A stretch of 21,801 bases of DNA. Source: a virus. Under the pieces are notes generated by a model. It worked only from the letters and a program-made list of their open reading frames with translations, was not told the DNA's origin and ran no database searches. The stretch lies in the IMG/VR virus record IMGVR_UViG_3300018405_000070, positions 1-21,801 of that record; one strand, 5' to 3'. A program made the translations under genes and the position numbers. Positions 14,633 to 21,242 of this stretch are shown in pieces. Numbering within the stretch: the first letter of the stretch is position 1; every line of letters starts with the position of its first letter.

Positions 14633-15148
14633 TCACTCTTCTTCATTCAAGTCTTCTATGGCAAATATTCCGAACAGGAAGACGCTGAATTCTTTTCTCG
14701 CGTCGACCAAGTCTCTTCGCACGGTCCGATCGCTCACGTTCATTTCTGTGGCTATGGCTTCGTAAGACTTTCGGCAGATGTAGTATTTCTCTAAGGTCAG
14801 GTATCGTCGCATGGTGGCTTCCCCTGCGCTTGTAGCGTAGCGATAGTACGTGTCGATCATCTCGTCGATGTACCAGACCATTTGTCTCGTCTTGGCCTTG
14901 CTGGCCATGATCGAGGGCAATTCGATATCGTACGGGTCGAAGACTGAGTCAGCGTAGCTCTCGATTTCCTCATTCAGCTTTTGGCAATGATCCTTGAGGA
15001 TGTGATAGTTTCGCAGGAGCAGCTTGGTGTTTCGCAGTTTCCAATCCTTATCGGCTTTCATCTTGCGCTTACGCTCCAGTTCCAGCTTCTTAACGATGGC
15101 GTTGCTGATCTCGTCTATGATGTCTTTGGTTATGGCTACTTTAGTCAT
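14633..15148 (-). CDS. ArpU/RinA-like late transcription regulator
   Basis: A 171-aa protein. The N-terminal 60 residues are Lys/Glu-rich and helical. The middle part has WYIDEMIDTYYRYA and LTLEKYYICRKSYEAIATEM, and residues about 127-150 form a sigma-like helix-turn-helix (SYEAIATEMNVSDRTVRRDL) followed by DARKEFSVFLFG. This is the layout of ArpU/RinA-family regulators, small proteins that activate late-gene (packaging and morphogenesis) transcription and usually lie just upstream of the terminase module, as here. The ATG is at 15148 with GGAGGAG about ten bases upstream. It is immediately followed by a promoter and folded leader that may be its target. Confidence 0.82.
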   Translation of the reverse strand: MTKVAITKDIIDEISNAIVKKLELERKRKMKADKDWKLRNTKLLLRNYHILKDHCQKLNEEIESYADSVFDPYDIELPSIMASKAKTRQMVWYIDEMIDTYYRYATSAGEATMRRYLTLEKYYICRKSYEAIATEMNVSDRTVRRDLVDARKEFSVFLFGIFAIEDLNEEE

Positions 15149-15314
15149 CTCGCTTCACTCCTCCATCTTCTTGATATCGTCGGGTCAGTTCTTCTTGGTA
15201 TAGTCGCTCCATCTCACGATCCTCTGCAGCTGAGAGCTTGGCGGCGGATAGGAAGAACACCAGGGTTCCTGTGACCATGATCACCATGATGATGACCAGG
15301 CTAAGGTCTTCCAT
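15141..15314 (-). CDS. Small single-span membrane protein
   Basis: A 57-aa protein from the ATG at 15314, preceded by AGAGGACA. Residues about 4-24 (LSLVIIMVIMVTGTLVFFLS) form one transmembrane helix, then comes a charged tail, EDREMERLYQEELTRRYQED, that is probably cytoplasmic. A longer version from 15341 would place a basic N-terminus in front and lacks a better ribosome binding site. The start overlaps the end of the upstream gene and the end overlaps the start of the regulator. No function can be assigned. Confidence 0.65.
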   Translation of the reverse strand: MEDLSLVIIMVIMVTGTLVFFLSAAKLSAAEDREMERLYQEELTRRYQEDGGVKRDD

Positions 15315-15519
15315 TGTTGTTGTCCTCTTCTTTCGGCGCATACTCCCATAGGTAGCCGTCCCATTCTGTTTTTGTTCTTATGACATGCATTAGTCGGTAG
15401 TGTAGAATGTCCATCTCTTTGACCGCTTCACCCATGCTGTAAAATCGTCGCACGATGTGATTGGTGATCGGGTTGCGCATCTGGACTGGCTTACACAAAT
15501 GATGATTTTGTATTCCCAT
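15301..15519 (-). CDS. 72-aa protein resembling a NUMOD1-type DNA-recognition module
   Basis: From the ATG at 15519 (AGAGGATCTTGAAA upstream). The segment NPITNHIVRRFYSMGEAVKE, then MDILHYRLMHVIRTKTEWDG, then YLWEYAPKE resembles the NUMOD1 module: a strand with 'v.r.F.S..eA...l.i', a helix-turn-helix-like part, and a closing 'GY.W.Y'. NUMOD modules are DNA-binding tails of phage homing endonucleases; here there is no nuclease domain. It may be a freed recognition module or a small regulator. It ends with TAG, overlapping the next start. Confidence 0.6.
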   Translation of the reverse strand: MGIQNHHLCKPVQMRNPITNHIVRRFYSMGEAVKEMDILHYRLMHVIRTKTEWDGYLWEYAPKEEDNNNGRP

Positions 15520-15667
15520 TTTCAAGATCCTCTCTCTGTTTTTCTAAGGCTTGCTTTTCAGCTGTGACTCGCTCAACTTCGTCCCATTTTTGAAGCCTGG
15601 TAGCATGGATCAGTTGAACTTCGCACCATTTTATTTTCCTCTTTATGAGGTGTACTTTTTCGTTCAT
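15491..15667 (-). CDS. 58-aa coiled-coil small protein
   Basis: From the ATG at 15667 with TGAGGA five bases upstream: MNEKVHLIKRKIKWCEVQLI, then QKWDEVERVTAEKQALEKQR. It is basic to amphipathic and probably a helical hairpin. A longer reading from 15712 would begin inside two iteron copies and encode repeat-derived residues (GHLLVGHLS), so I reject that start. No function is recognised. Confidence 0.6.
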   Translation of the reverse strand: MNEKVHLIKRKIKWCEVQLIHATRLQKWDEVERVTAEKQALEKQREDLENGNTKSSFV

Positions 15668-15687
15668 AATTGTCCTCATTTTGCTTA

Positions 15688-16013
15688 GGTGTCCCACAAG
15701 TAGGTGTCCCACATCTCATTTTCACTCTCTCTCTTACATATAGGTGTTTTTTATGTCTTTTTACCTCTTTTTTACCTTATTTATTTTTTTATTTATTTAT
15801 TTTTCAATTTAGTAAGAAAGATATGGGACAGTGGGACACCTTGATATAAAAGCCACTTGTTTACTGGGTTTTTTGGTGTCCCACTTGGTGTCCCACTTCT
15901 CATTTTTCTTTGAGTTATGGGACACACTCGGGACACTTAGGTGTCCCACATCTTTTTTGATTTTTTGAGTTATGGGACACCTTGGGGGTGTTTTTTGATA
16001 GATGTGGGACACC
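15688..16013. repeat. Iteron array: about ten copies of GGTGTCCCAC, putative phage replication origin
   Basis: Exact copies of GGTGTCCCAC on the plus strand start at 15688, 15703, 15875, 15887 and 15940; exact copies in the opposite orientation (GTGGGACACC) are at 15831 and 16004. Close variants are at 15821 (half), 15917, 15929 and 15972. Two inverted variants share a longer context, TTTGAGTTATGGGACAC, 55 bp apart. The copies lie on both sides of a nearly pure A/T tract, and the array begins eight bases past the stop of the primase/helicase. Direct and inverted iterons flanking an A/T-rich tract next to replication genes are the classical make-up of an initiator-dependent origin. A dense operator array is the alternative. 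Confidence 0.72.
15722..15820. other. A/T-rich tract inside the iteron region (putative unwinding element)
   Basis: About 100 bases, nearly all T and A on the plus strand, with repeated TTTTACC-type and TTTATTTATT stretches, bounded on both sides by iterons. It would melt easily. On the minus strand TTGAAA (15802-15807) followed after about 17 bases by ATAATA could be a promoter for the small genes downstream, but the low complexity makes this weak. Confidence 0.6.
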
Positions 16014-16021
16014 CTAATTTG

Positions 16022-17989
16022 CTATTTTAGCAGCTTGATTTTCTTAGGGTTTTTGAGTTCAAAATAGTAATCTCGACGTGATCCTTTGCCTGTATTATCC
16101 TCACCCTCACCGGTGCGTTTACGCTGATATTCAAGGTCGTATTTCGCAATGAGTTCGGTGACGAATTGTCGGCGGCTGAAGGGCTTCGCGTAGCCTGCGT
16201 CGGCGCACCACTGCTTGTACATTTCATACCACACCTGGGTCGGCTTGCGCTCGAGGGCCTTCGGCGGTAGGAGGGTGTCTTCGAACCAGGACAGCACACT
16301 GGAGGATTCCACTTTGTAGCCCTCGTTGGCTTCGACCACCACTCGCGGCTGAATGAAGCGTCCGCGCTTGCGTAAGTCGTGCAGTCCTTCGAGGCCCAGG
16401 TTGAGCAAGTAGCTCATGGCCTGATCCGTCATCACTTTGTCGGCTATGTCGGGATCGTAGTCTGGGTCCTTCGGGCTGAACCGTGCGCTGAATGGTAGGA
16501 TGGTGATGCGTCGTTGCATGCCCTCGCTCTTGTCGGCGAAGTTGGGCATTTTGTTCGCACTGAACCAGAATGTCGCATAGTTCATCAGTTCGAATGGGTG
16601 TTGGTTCTTTCTCTCGACCATGACGCCTTCGCCACTCACCAGCTTCTTAAATTTACCGGTGTCTTTGATCGGTGTGTTGCTGATGTCGTCGCCGATGTTA
16701 ATGAGTTTGTTTTCCAGCTCGGCCACTTTGAACTTGTCTTCTAAGTCTGTCAGTGAGAGGCTTGCTGTGTTCTTGAGAGTGAATAAATGCTTCACCATCG
16801 AAAGTATAGTTGACTTTCCGTTGGATCCACTTCCGGTTAAAAAGAAGGCCTGTTGGTACCTGGTGTTCTTCAGTAGCGAGTAGCCGAGGATCTGTTGGAA
16901 CAATATCATCAGCTCTGTGTCACCGTTGAACACACGCGTCAGGATCGTGTCAACCGCCGGGTCCTTGATTTTGGGGTCGTAGATTGCGTTGATCCGCTCA
17001 AAGTCCACGTATTTCGCGTCGTGCGGGTACAGCTTCTTGTTTATAAGATCCAGGCGGCCGTTTTTGACATTGAGCCAGTAGTCGCTCTGGTCTGCTTGAT
17101 CGACGTGCGTCACAATTTTGATGTAGCTTAGCACTTCGTTGCGTTGCTTTTGGGTGATCCCGGGGAAGAGCTCTATCATCTTCGCCAGGATCGTGTTGTC
17201 GCTTTCCTGATAGTACCCGTCGTTGTAGACGTAGGTCCTATCATGGTAGGTGATGATTTGCATGTCCTTGACCACATAGTCACCGAAGACGTTGTGTAGG
17301 AACACTCCGCGCTCAGTGAACCAGGCTGTGGCCTCGAGCTGGGCTTCGTCTTTGAAGCTCTCTTCTCTTAGGATCGTATCAATTTCGCCTTTGGGTAGAG
17401 GGCTTGCGAACACGTACTTGTTGATGATCTGGATGGTTTCCTTGATCAGGTCGCGTTGTAGGCCTTTGCTCTGCATGGTTAGGATGTATTCGTAGAGGAC
17501 TTGGTTGCGTCCGTCCCCGCTGCCCATGCCGGCGAAGCTGTACTTGCTATTGAGTGGTTTGAGCCACACTGGTATCTCGGCCATGTCGCCGACTTTGCAT
17601 GTTCGGATCCATTGGCGCCAGGTTCCTTCGTCCTTGATTTTGACGTAGGATAGCTTGGGTGAGCCATCGCTCTTGACTCCCCATGAGCGATAGTCGACAT
17701 GGAGGGTCAAGGCTGTCTTTGGCTTAATGCTGTTCTTCATTGGCGAGCTGGTTTTGAACCAGAAGTGCATGCCTCGGGTGGTTTTCATCACCCGGCAGGG
17801 TATGTTCTCGCCTACGATTATTTTGTAGAGAATTTCAGCGGTGGCGCTGTCATCCGCGTCGACGACCACGTAGGGTTCTTCTAACATCATGCCGACGCTG
17901 GGATAATCTTTGACATCTGTTTTGGTATAGGTGGTCGTTAGTTTTTCGATGGGTTTCTTGGTGCCTGCGGCCAGCTTAATGTAGCGCAT
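16022..17989 (-). CDS. Primase-polymerase / SF3 (D5-type) replicative helicase
   Basis: A 655-aa protein. Residues about 25-125 fit a prim-pol domain with the acidic pair in VVVDADD (D44, D46) and TRGMHFWF with H75. Residues about 215-370 are D5-N-like, and 380-500 hold the SF3 ATPase: Walker A GSGSNGKST (386-394), Walker B KLINIGDDIS (428-437), sensor WFSANKMP (476-482), and QRRITILPF. A C-terminal winged-helix part follows (about 570-655). It would synthesise primers and unwind the phage DNA. The start overlaps the VRR-NUC gene by 14 bases. It ends with TAG, after which the same frame stays open about 70 codons through the iterons. Confidence 0.92.
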   Translation of the reverse strand: MRYIKLAAGTKKPIEKLTTTYTKTDVKDYPSVGMMLEEPYVVVDADDSATAEILYKIIVGENIPCRVMKTTRGMHFWFKTSSPMKNSIKPKTALTLHVDYRSWGVKSDGSPKLSYVKIKDEGTWRQWIRTCKVGDMAEIPVWLKPLNSKYSFAGMGSGDGRNQVLYEYILTMQSKGLQRDLIKETIQIINKYVFASPLPKGEIDTILREESFKDEAQLEATAWFTERGVFLHNVFGDYVVKDMQIITYHDRTYVYNDGYYQESDNTILAKMIELFPGITQKQRNEVLSYIKIVTHVDQADQSDYWLNVKNGRLDLINKKLYPHDAKYVDFERINAIYDPKIKDPAVDTILTRVFNGDTELMILFQQILGYSLLKNTRYQQAFFLTGSGSNGKSTILSMVKHLFTLKNTASLSLTDLEDKFKVAELENKLINIGDDISNTPIKDTGKFKKLVSGEGVMVERKNQHPFELMNYATFWFSANKMPNFADKSEGMQRRITILPFSARFSPKDPDYDPDIADKVMTDQAMSYLLNLGLEGLHDLRKRGRFIQPRVVVEANEGYKVESSSVLSWFEDTLLPPKALERKPTQVWYEMYKQWCADAGYAKPFSRRQFVTELIAKYDLEYQRKRTGEGEDNTGKGSRRDYYFELKNPKKIKLLK

Positions 17990-18281
17990 AATTCACCAGC
18001 GACTTGAAGTCTTCAAATTCATATATGACCACCGCTAAGCCTTTGGCGTTTCTGATGCGATTGATGTAGCGTTCCTGCAGCTCTGTCGGTGTGTTGGGTA
18101 CTATCTTCAGCTCTACTGCTACGAATATTCCTCTTACACACATCAGGATGTCGGGGACCCCGCGGGAGCTGAATGCGCTCCCGTGTTGGTTGATCGCGAT
18201 GATCGGTTGTCCCTGTTTTTCTAATTCTTTGATGTACTTCAGGCATTGATCCTGGAGTTTGCTTTCGGGTTTTTTAGGCAT
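17976..18281 (-). CDS. VRR-NUC domain nuclease
   Basis: A 101-aa protein that is essentially one VRR-NUC domain of the PD-(D/E)xK fold. NQHGSAFSSRGVPDILM carries the catalytic Asp (D44) and GIFVAVELK gives E57-x-K59; Q69 follows in the next helix. Stand-alone VRR-NUC proteins are common next to phage SF3/SF2 helicases and probably cut branched DNA in replication or recombination. The ATG is at 18281 with AGGAGGTGAGCAG upstream. The end overlaps the primase start by 14 bases. Confidence 0.88.
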   Translation of the reverse strand: MPKKPESKLQDQCLKYIKELEKQGQPIIAINQHGSAFSSRGVPDILMCVRGIFVAVELKIVPNTPTELQERYINRIRNAKGLAVVIYEFEDFKSLVNYALH

Positions 18282-18300
18282 AACTGCTCACCTCCTATGC

Positions 18301-18774
18301 TTAGTCCCAATCTTCGTCTGCTACGTCCTCGCTGATGTCTTCGTCTTCATCTTCTACCACTTCTTTGACTTTGCTCTTCTTGAAGGTGTCGCTTGTCGTG
18401 TAGACTTTGTCGAGGTTGGCGAAGTACATGGTCTCGCCGTCCTTGTTCTTTTCTTTACCTTCTCTTAGGGCGATGTCTGCTCTGATGTAGCAGCCTACCA
18501 GTTCTTCGTCTTCGATGTCGTCTCTGTCCCAGTCCCCTACTGCCACTCTTGCGAAGTAGCTGAAGGCTTTGAGTGCTTTTTCATTGATGGATCCGTCATT
18601 GTTCATTAGACCGAAGTTGTTGTTCATGGTTTCGCCCTTCTCATTTGAGAGGGTCATTTCGACTTTTCCGAAGTCTTGGTTGTACTTCGCATTGGTGATT
18701 TGAAGTAGGACGTTCTTACCTGCTTCTTTGATGTATGATCCACCTGTGCTCTCTGCTAAATTGATTTTTGCCAT
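18301..18774 (-). CDS. Single-stranded DNA-binding-like protein with acidic tail
   Basis: A 157-aa protein starting MAKINLAESTGGSYIKEAGK. The body is beta-rich (VLLQITNAKYNQDFGKVEMT, then YFARVAVGDWDRDDIEDEEL, VGCYIRADIALREG), like the DUF669/phage SSB-type proteins found beside recombinases. The C-terminus is an extreme acidic tail, VVEDEDEDISEDVADEDWD, resembling the acidic tips of SSBs that contact replication partners. AAAGGAGG precedes the ATG at 18774. Sitting between recombination genes and a primase-helicase supports a single-strand DNA role; identification rests on fold resemblance and context. Confidence 0.75.
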   Translation of the reverse strand: MAKINLAESTGGSYIKEAGKNVLLQITNAKYNQDFGKVEMTLSNEKGETMNNNFGLMNNDGSINEKALKAFSYFARVAVGDWDRDDIEDEELVGCYIRADIALREGKEKNKDGETMYFANLDKVYTTSDTFKKSKVKEVVEDEDEDISEDVADEDWD

Positions 18775-18778
18775 TGTG

Positions 18779-19015
18779 TTAGGCCTCCTTTGTTTTTGTT
18801 GTTTCGAATGAGTGTTGACAGTGTGGGCAGTAGGTCACGTAATGTGCGCCTGCCTGTTCGACTGTCATTTTTGAGTAGATGTCTTCTCTGCACATTGGGC
18901 AGTATCCGTTGAGGGGTGCGACTTCGAGGACTCCTCGTTTCTCGCAGAAAATCCGCTGAGCGAATACCTTAGCCTGTTGAGTGTCTTCATGGACTTGCTC
19001 TAATCGTTCCGCCAC
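18779..19015 (-). CDS. Zinc-ribbon protein, C-terminal part of a possibly frameshifted gene
   Basis: Seventy-eight codons from a GTG at 19015. C39-P-M-C42 and C63-P-H-C66 form a zinc ribbon (GYCPMCRED, then VTYCPHCQHSF). The GTG start has no clear ribosome binding site, and the frame is open upstream for about 24 codons with natural-looking helical sequence (KPHDVLEWTQLNLLEKLTSV) but no usable start. The upstream sequence joins the preceding ORF if one A of an A7 run is removed. A zinc-ribbon protein here may contact DNA or the recombination proteins; no specific role is known. Confidence 0.65.
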   Translation of the reverse strand: MAERLEQVHEDTQQAKVFAQRIFCEKRGVLEVAPLNGYCPMCREDIYSKMTVEQAGAHYVTYCPHCQHSFETTKTKEA

Positions 19016-19253
19016 ACTGGTGAGCTTCTCGAGTAGGTTCAGTTGTGTCCACTCTAATACGTCGTGTGGTTTTTTTGTTTCTTAGTTTCTTAATAAAGTA
19101 GTGTAGGTAGGCCACCTCGATGTCGTTGAACTCTATGGTGGTGAGCTCTTGCACCTGGTCGATCCACTTGGCGGCGTCCTTGCGCTCGGATACTTTCGCG
19201 TGGGCGTTGATGAAGCCTCTCAGCTTGCCCATGGTTTTTGTGAGTTTATTCAT
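18987..19253 (-). CDS. 88-aa ORF, N-terminal part of a possibly frameshifted gene
   Basis: Residues 1-61 (MNKLTKTMGKLRGFINAHAK, then IDQVQELTTIEFNDIEVAYL) read like a normal helical phage protein. After FIKKLRNKK the sequence becomes Arg/Thr-rich and unlike protein (TTRRIRVDTTEPTREAHQCG), while a different frame carries the natural-looking continuation. The switch point is a run of seven A at 19070-19076. I therefore regard this and the zinc-ribbon ORF as one gene of about 159 aa, interrupted by a one-base insertion, or read by slippage on the A run. The function is unknown. The start ATG at 19253 overlaps the stop of the upstream gene. Confidence 0.6.
   Translation of the reverse strand: MNKLTKTMGKLRGFINAHAKVSERKDAAKWIDQVQELTTIEFNDIEVAYLHYFIKKLRNKKTTRRIRVDTTEPTREAHQCGGTIRASP
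19070..19076 (-). other. A7 homopolymer at an apparent frameshift
   Basis: The minus strand reads AAC AAAAAAA CCACAC. With six A, the helical N-terminal ORF would continue directly into the zinc-ribbon frame. With seven, it is out of frame. Polymerase slippage, replication slippage or a base-calling error could each give this. Confidence 0.55.
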
Positions 19254-19458
19254 GGCAGCGTATCGGCCTCCCTTCGTGGTTGACCCTCAGTGTGAGGTTG
19301 CCTTTGTATTCGAAGTACTGCACCCCGTAGCCTGTGTCGCAGACCACGTTTTGCTTGGTCATTGCGGGTACTTCAGGTCGCGTGGTTGAGTAAATGATTG
19401 ATCCGGCTATGATGGTTGAGCTCACTACCAGCGCCATGCTGATTTGTCGCCTATTCAT
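19246..19458 (-). CDS. 70-aa small membrane-anchored protein
   Basis: Residues about 7-25 (SMALVVSSTIIAGSIIYST) form one N-terminal transmembrane or uncleaved signal segment. The remaining 45 residues contain two Cys (C40, C68) that could form an extracytoplasmic disulfide. There is no lipobox. AAGGA lies eight bases upstream of the ATG at 19458, which overlaps the exonuclease stop (ATGAATAG). The junction lies in an inverted repeat. No family is recognised. Confidence 0.65.
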   Translation of the reverse strand: MNRRQISMALVVSSTIIAGSIIYSTTRPEVPAMTKQNVVCDTGYGVQYFEYKGNLTLRVNHEGRPIRCHE

Positions 19459-19466
19459 TGAATAGG
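19450..19466 (-). repeat. Perfect inverted repeat over the exonuclease stop / next gene start
   Basis: CCTATTCATTGAATAGG is an 8-bp perfect inverted repeat with one central base. As RNA it can form a 7-bp stem with a 3-nt loop that hides the ATG at 19458 and the TAG at 19451-19453. It may tune translation of the membrane protein. Confidence 0.5.
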
Positions 19467-20509
19467 TCCTTGAGCATGGTCACTGCTTTTCGCACTGTGA
19501 CTTTTTCTTGTTCCGTCTGGTATTGTTCCCAGAGTTCAGGATGCTCTTCTTTGAACTTCGCTTCGTCGAATACCTTCTCTTGTTTGATCGTCCGACTTAC
19601 TTTGAACTCGTATAGCTTCGTTTTGATCGCGACCGTTTTGTCTTGATCTGTGAATTTCTTTTCCAGCTCTGTTTTTAGGCCTTCCTCTGCTTTTTTGAGC
19701 TTGTCCGCGAGTGGTTTTATCTCTTTTTCTTTTTCTTCCACCTGCGGTCTTATTTCGTCGATAATCGTGAGATAGTCTTCAATGTTATCACTGACTTCCA
19801 CTCGGTTGGTTCGTAGCTCCTTCAGGATGTCCGCGTCCTTCTTCTCGTCGAACTCTGGGGAGGTTAACCCGAGCACGTGGTTGTTGTACCATTTGAGGGC
19901 GAACTTCATTTTTTGGTTGGTCTCGTCTTTGTCCAGGTCGAATGGTAGCAGCTTGACCGTGTCTTTGTTTGCTATAAAGTTTTCAGGGTGTTCGTAGTCC
20001 TCTTCTTCTAAGAAGGCCACCGCGAAGATGTAGTATCTTACCCCGCTTAGGTAGGCGTAGAGCATGGCTTGCATTTTGTAGTAGAGCGGGACGTCGTGCT
20101 CCCAGTCCTCTGCTCGCTTGGTTGTCTTGACTTCTATAATCGCGCGTGGTCCATTCTTGCCCATGAGTAGGGCGTCCCACATCCCACCGAAGATTGGTTC
20201 GTCTGGGTAGAAGTCGTACTGCATTTTCTTGAAGTTGCGGCCGAAGTATTTCTGCGGATCCACCACTTGTCCAGGGTATTCTTCTTCGTTGAGGTATTTT
20301 AGGATAATCGGTTCGATGATCTTACCGGCCTCCGTGTACTTGGTTTCTTCGAATGGTTCCTTGTAGAGCTTGGTCATGTCGCACCATGCGCTGAATGGGG
20401 TGTTCCATGCGTTCAGTCCCAGGATACTTGCGAACCGTGTACCTGTTATTTTCTTGGGTTTGCCTATCTTCTCAAGCGTGACCGTGTTTTGATTGATCGT
20501 GTAATTCAT
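19451..20509 (-). CDS. YqaJ-type viral recombinase / exonuclease
   Basis: A 352-aa protein. Residues about 20-165 carry the lambda-exonuclease-like fold of the YqaJ family: TGTRFASILGLNAWNTPFSA at the start, E66 in AGKIIEPIIL, the catalytic Asp in GGMWDALL (D112), E126-V-K128 in IIEVKTTKR, and Q147 in YYKMQAMLYAYL. The C-terminal 150 residues are a long charged coiled-coil-like extension. With the ERF-type annealing protein just upstream it would form a two-component single-strand annealing recombination system: resection, then annealing. AAAGGAGC precedes the ATG at 20509. It ends in TAG. Confidence 0.9.
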   Translation of the reverse strand: MNYTINQNTVTLEKIGKPKKITGTRFASILGLNAWNTPFSAWCDMTKLYKEPFEETKYTEAGKIIEPIILKYLNEEEYPGQVVDPQKYFGRNFKKMQYDFYPDEPIFGGMWDALLMGKNGPRAIIEVKTTKRAEDWEHDVPLYYKMQAMLYAYLSGVRYYIFAVAFLEEEDYEHPENFIANKDTVKLLPFDLDKDETNQKMKFALKWYNNHVLGLTSPEFDEKKDADILKELRTNRVEVSDNIEDYLTIIDEIRPQVEEKEKEIKPLADKLKKAEEGLKTELEKKFTDQDKTVAIKTKLYEFKVSRTIKQEKVFDEAKFKEEHPELWEQYQTEQEKVTVRKAVTMLKDLFNE

Positions 20510-20522
20510 AGTTGTTGCTCCT

Positions 20523-21242
20523 TTAGAATGGTTTTAGTTCTTCGACGATTTCTTCGACTTCCATGATGAGCTTGTTGGCTTCGACTTTGCTTGGGCCTGC
20601 TTTCATGGTGGTGTTGATCTTAGCGATCAGTGTACTTTGTGGATCTAAGATTTTGAGCTCGTCGCGTAGTGCTTTAATCTTTGCTTTCTGTGCAGCTGTG
20701 ACCGACACATCTTTACCCATGATCTCTTCTTTGATCGCTTGGCGTTTTTCTGGTGACGCTGGTCGGTTGCTTCCTGGTTTTTTGTCAGTTTCATCGTTCT
20801 CTGGTTCGGTGTTTTCTGCGACCAGGAAGTTGGTTGCGATGAAGAATTTGAGCGCTCCGGTCATGGCTTTGTAGAGCCCTTTGTCACCCATGTCCGCTCC
20901 GGTTCCGAATGTTTTGTAGACTCGTACTTCCCCAGTTTCTGGTTCGATGATCTGGATCGTTACGTTGATGGTGGTCATGTGCATCTTTTCGGTGATGTTT
21001 TGGTTGAATGTTAATTCATCAAGGTCCATCTTATAGTCGAGCCCTACTGTTTCGAGGGCTTGCTCGAAGTACATTTTGTATTGCGCCTCGCTGATGTACT
21101 TGTATTGTTGTTGAAGGTTCTTTCCGTCCTTGGTCCACACGAAGCTTGAGAGTACTTTTCGTAGTTCGAATAATTTCTGCAGGAAGTTTTGCTTCTCTGC
21201 TCCTTTGGTCGTTACTGCTTTTTCTGCTGTTTTTGTAGTCAT
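20523..21242 (-). CDS. erf: ERF-family single-strand annealing recombinase
   Basis: Translation can start at the ATG at 21242, preceded by a strong AAGAAGGAGGAG ribosome binding site, giving 239 aa beginning MTTKTAEKAVTTKGAEKQNF. Residues about 20-150 match the ERF family: LFELRKVLSSFVWTKDGKNL, then QQYKYISEAQYKMYFEQALE, and YKTFGTGADMGDKGLYKAMT, with GALKFFIATNFL closing the core. The C-terminus (about 165-239) is a charged helical tail. ERF proteins anneal complementary single strands; the YqaJ-type nuclease follows 13 bases downstream. No stop codon separates this gene from the upstream polymerase-like frame. Confidence 0.88.
   Translation of the reverse strand: MTTKTAEKAVTTKGAEKQNFLQKLFELRKVLSSFVWTKDGKNLQQQYKYISEAQYKMYFEQALETVGLDYKMDLDELTFNQNITEKMHMTTINVTIQIIEPETGEVRVYKTFGTGADMGDKGLYKAMTGALKFFIATNFLVAENTEPENDETDKKPGSNRPASPEKRQAIKEEIMGKDVSVTAAQKAKIKALRDELKILDPQSTLIAKINTTMKAGPSKVEANKLIMEVEEIVEELKPF

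Noticed and set aside
15668-15712. Longer start for the 58-aa gene
   Set aside because: The extra codons come from two iteron copies, and the better ribosome binding site serves the inner ATG.
15809-16012. Separate 67-aa gene
   Set aside because: It is made of iteron sequence, starts without a ribosome binding site and is simply the continuation of the primase frame after TAG.
15688-16013. CRISPR array
   Set aside because: Repeat units are only 10 bp, occur in both orientations and have irregular spacing (12 to 160 bp); no cas genes are present.
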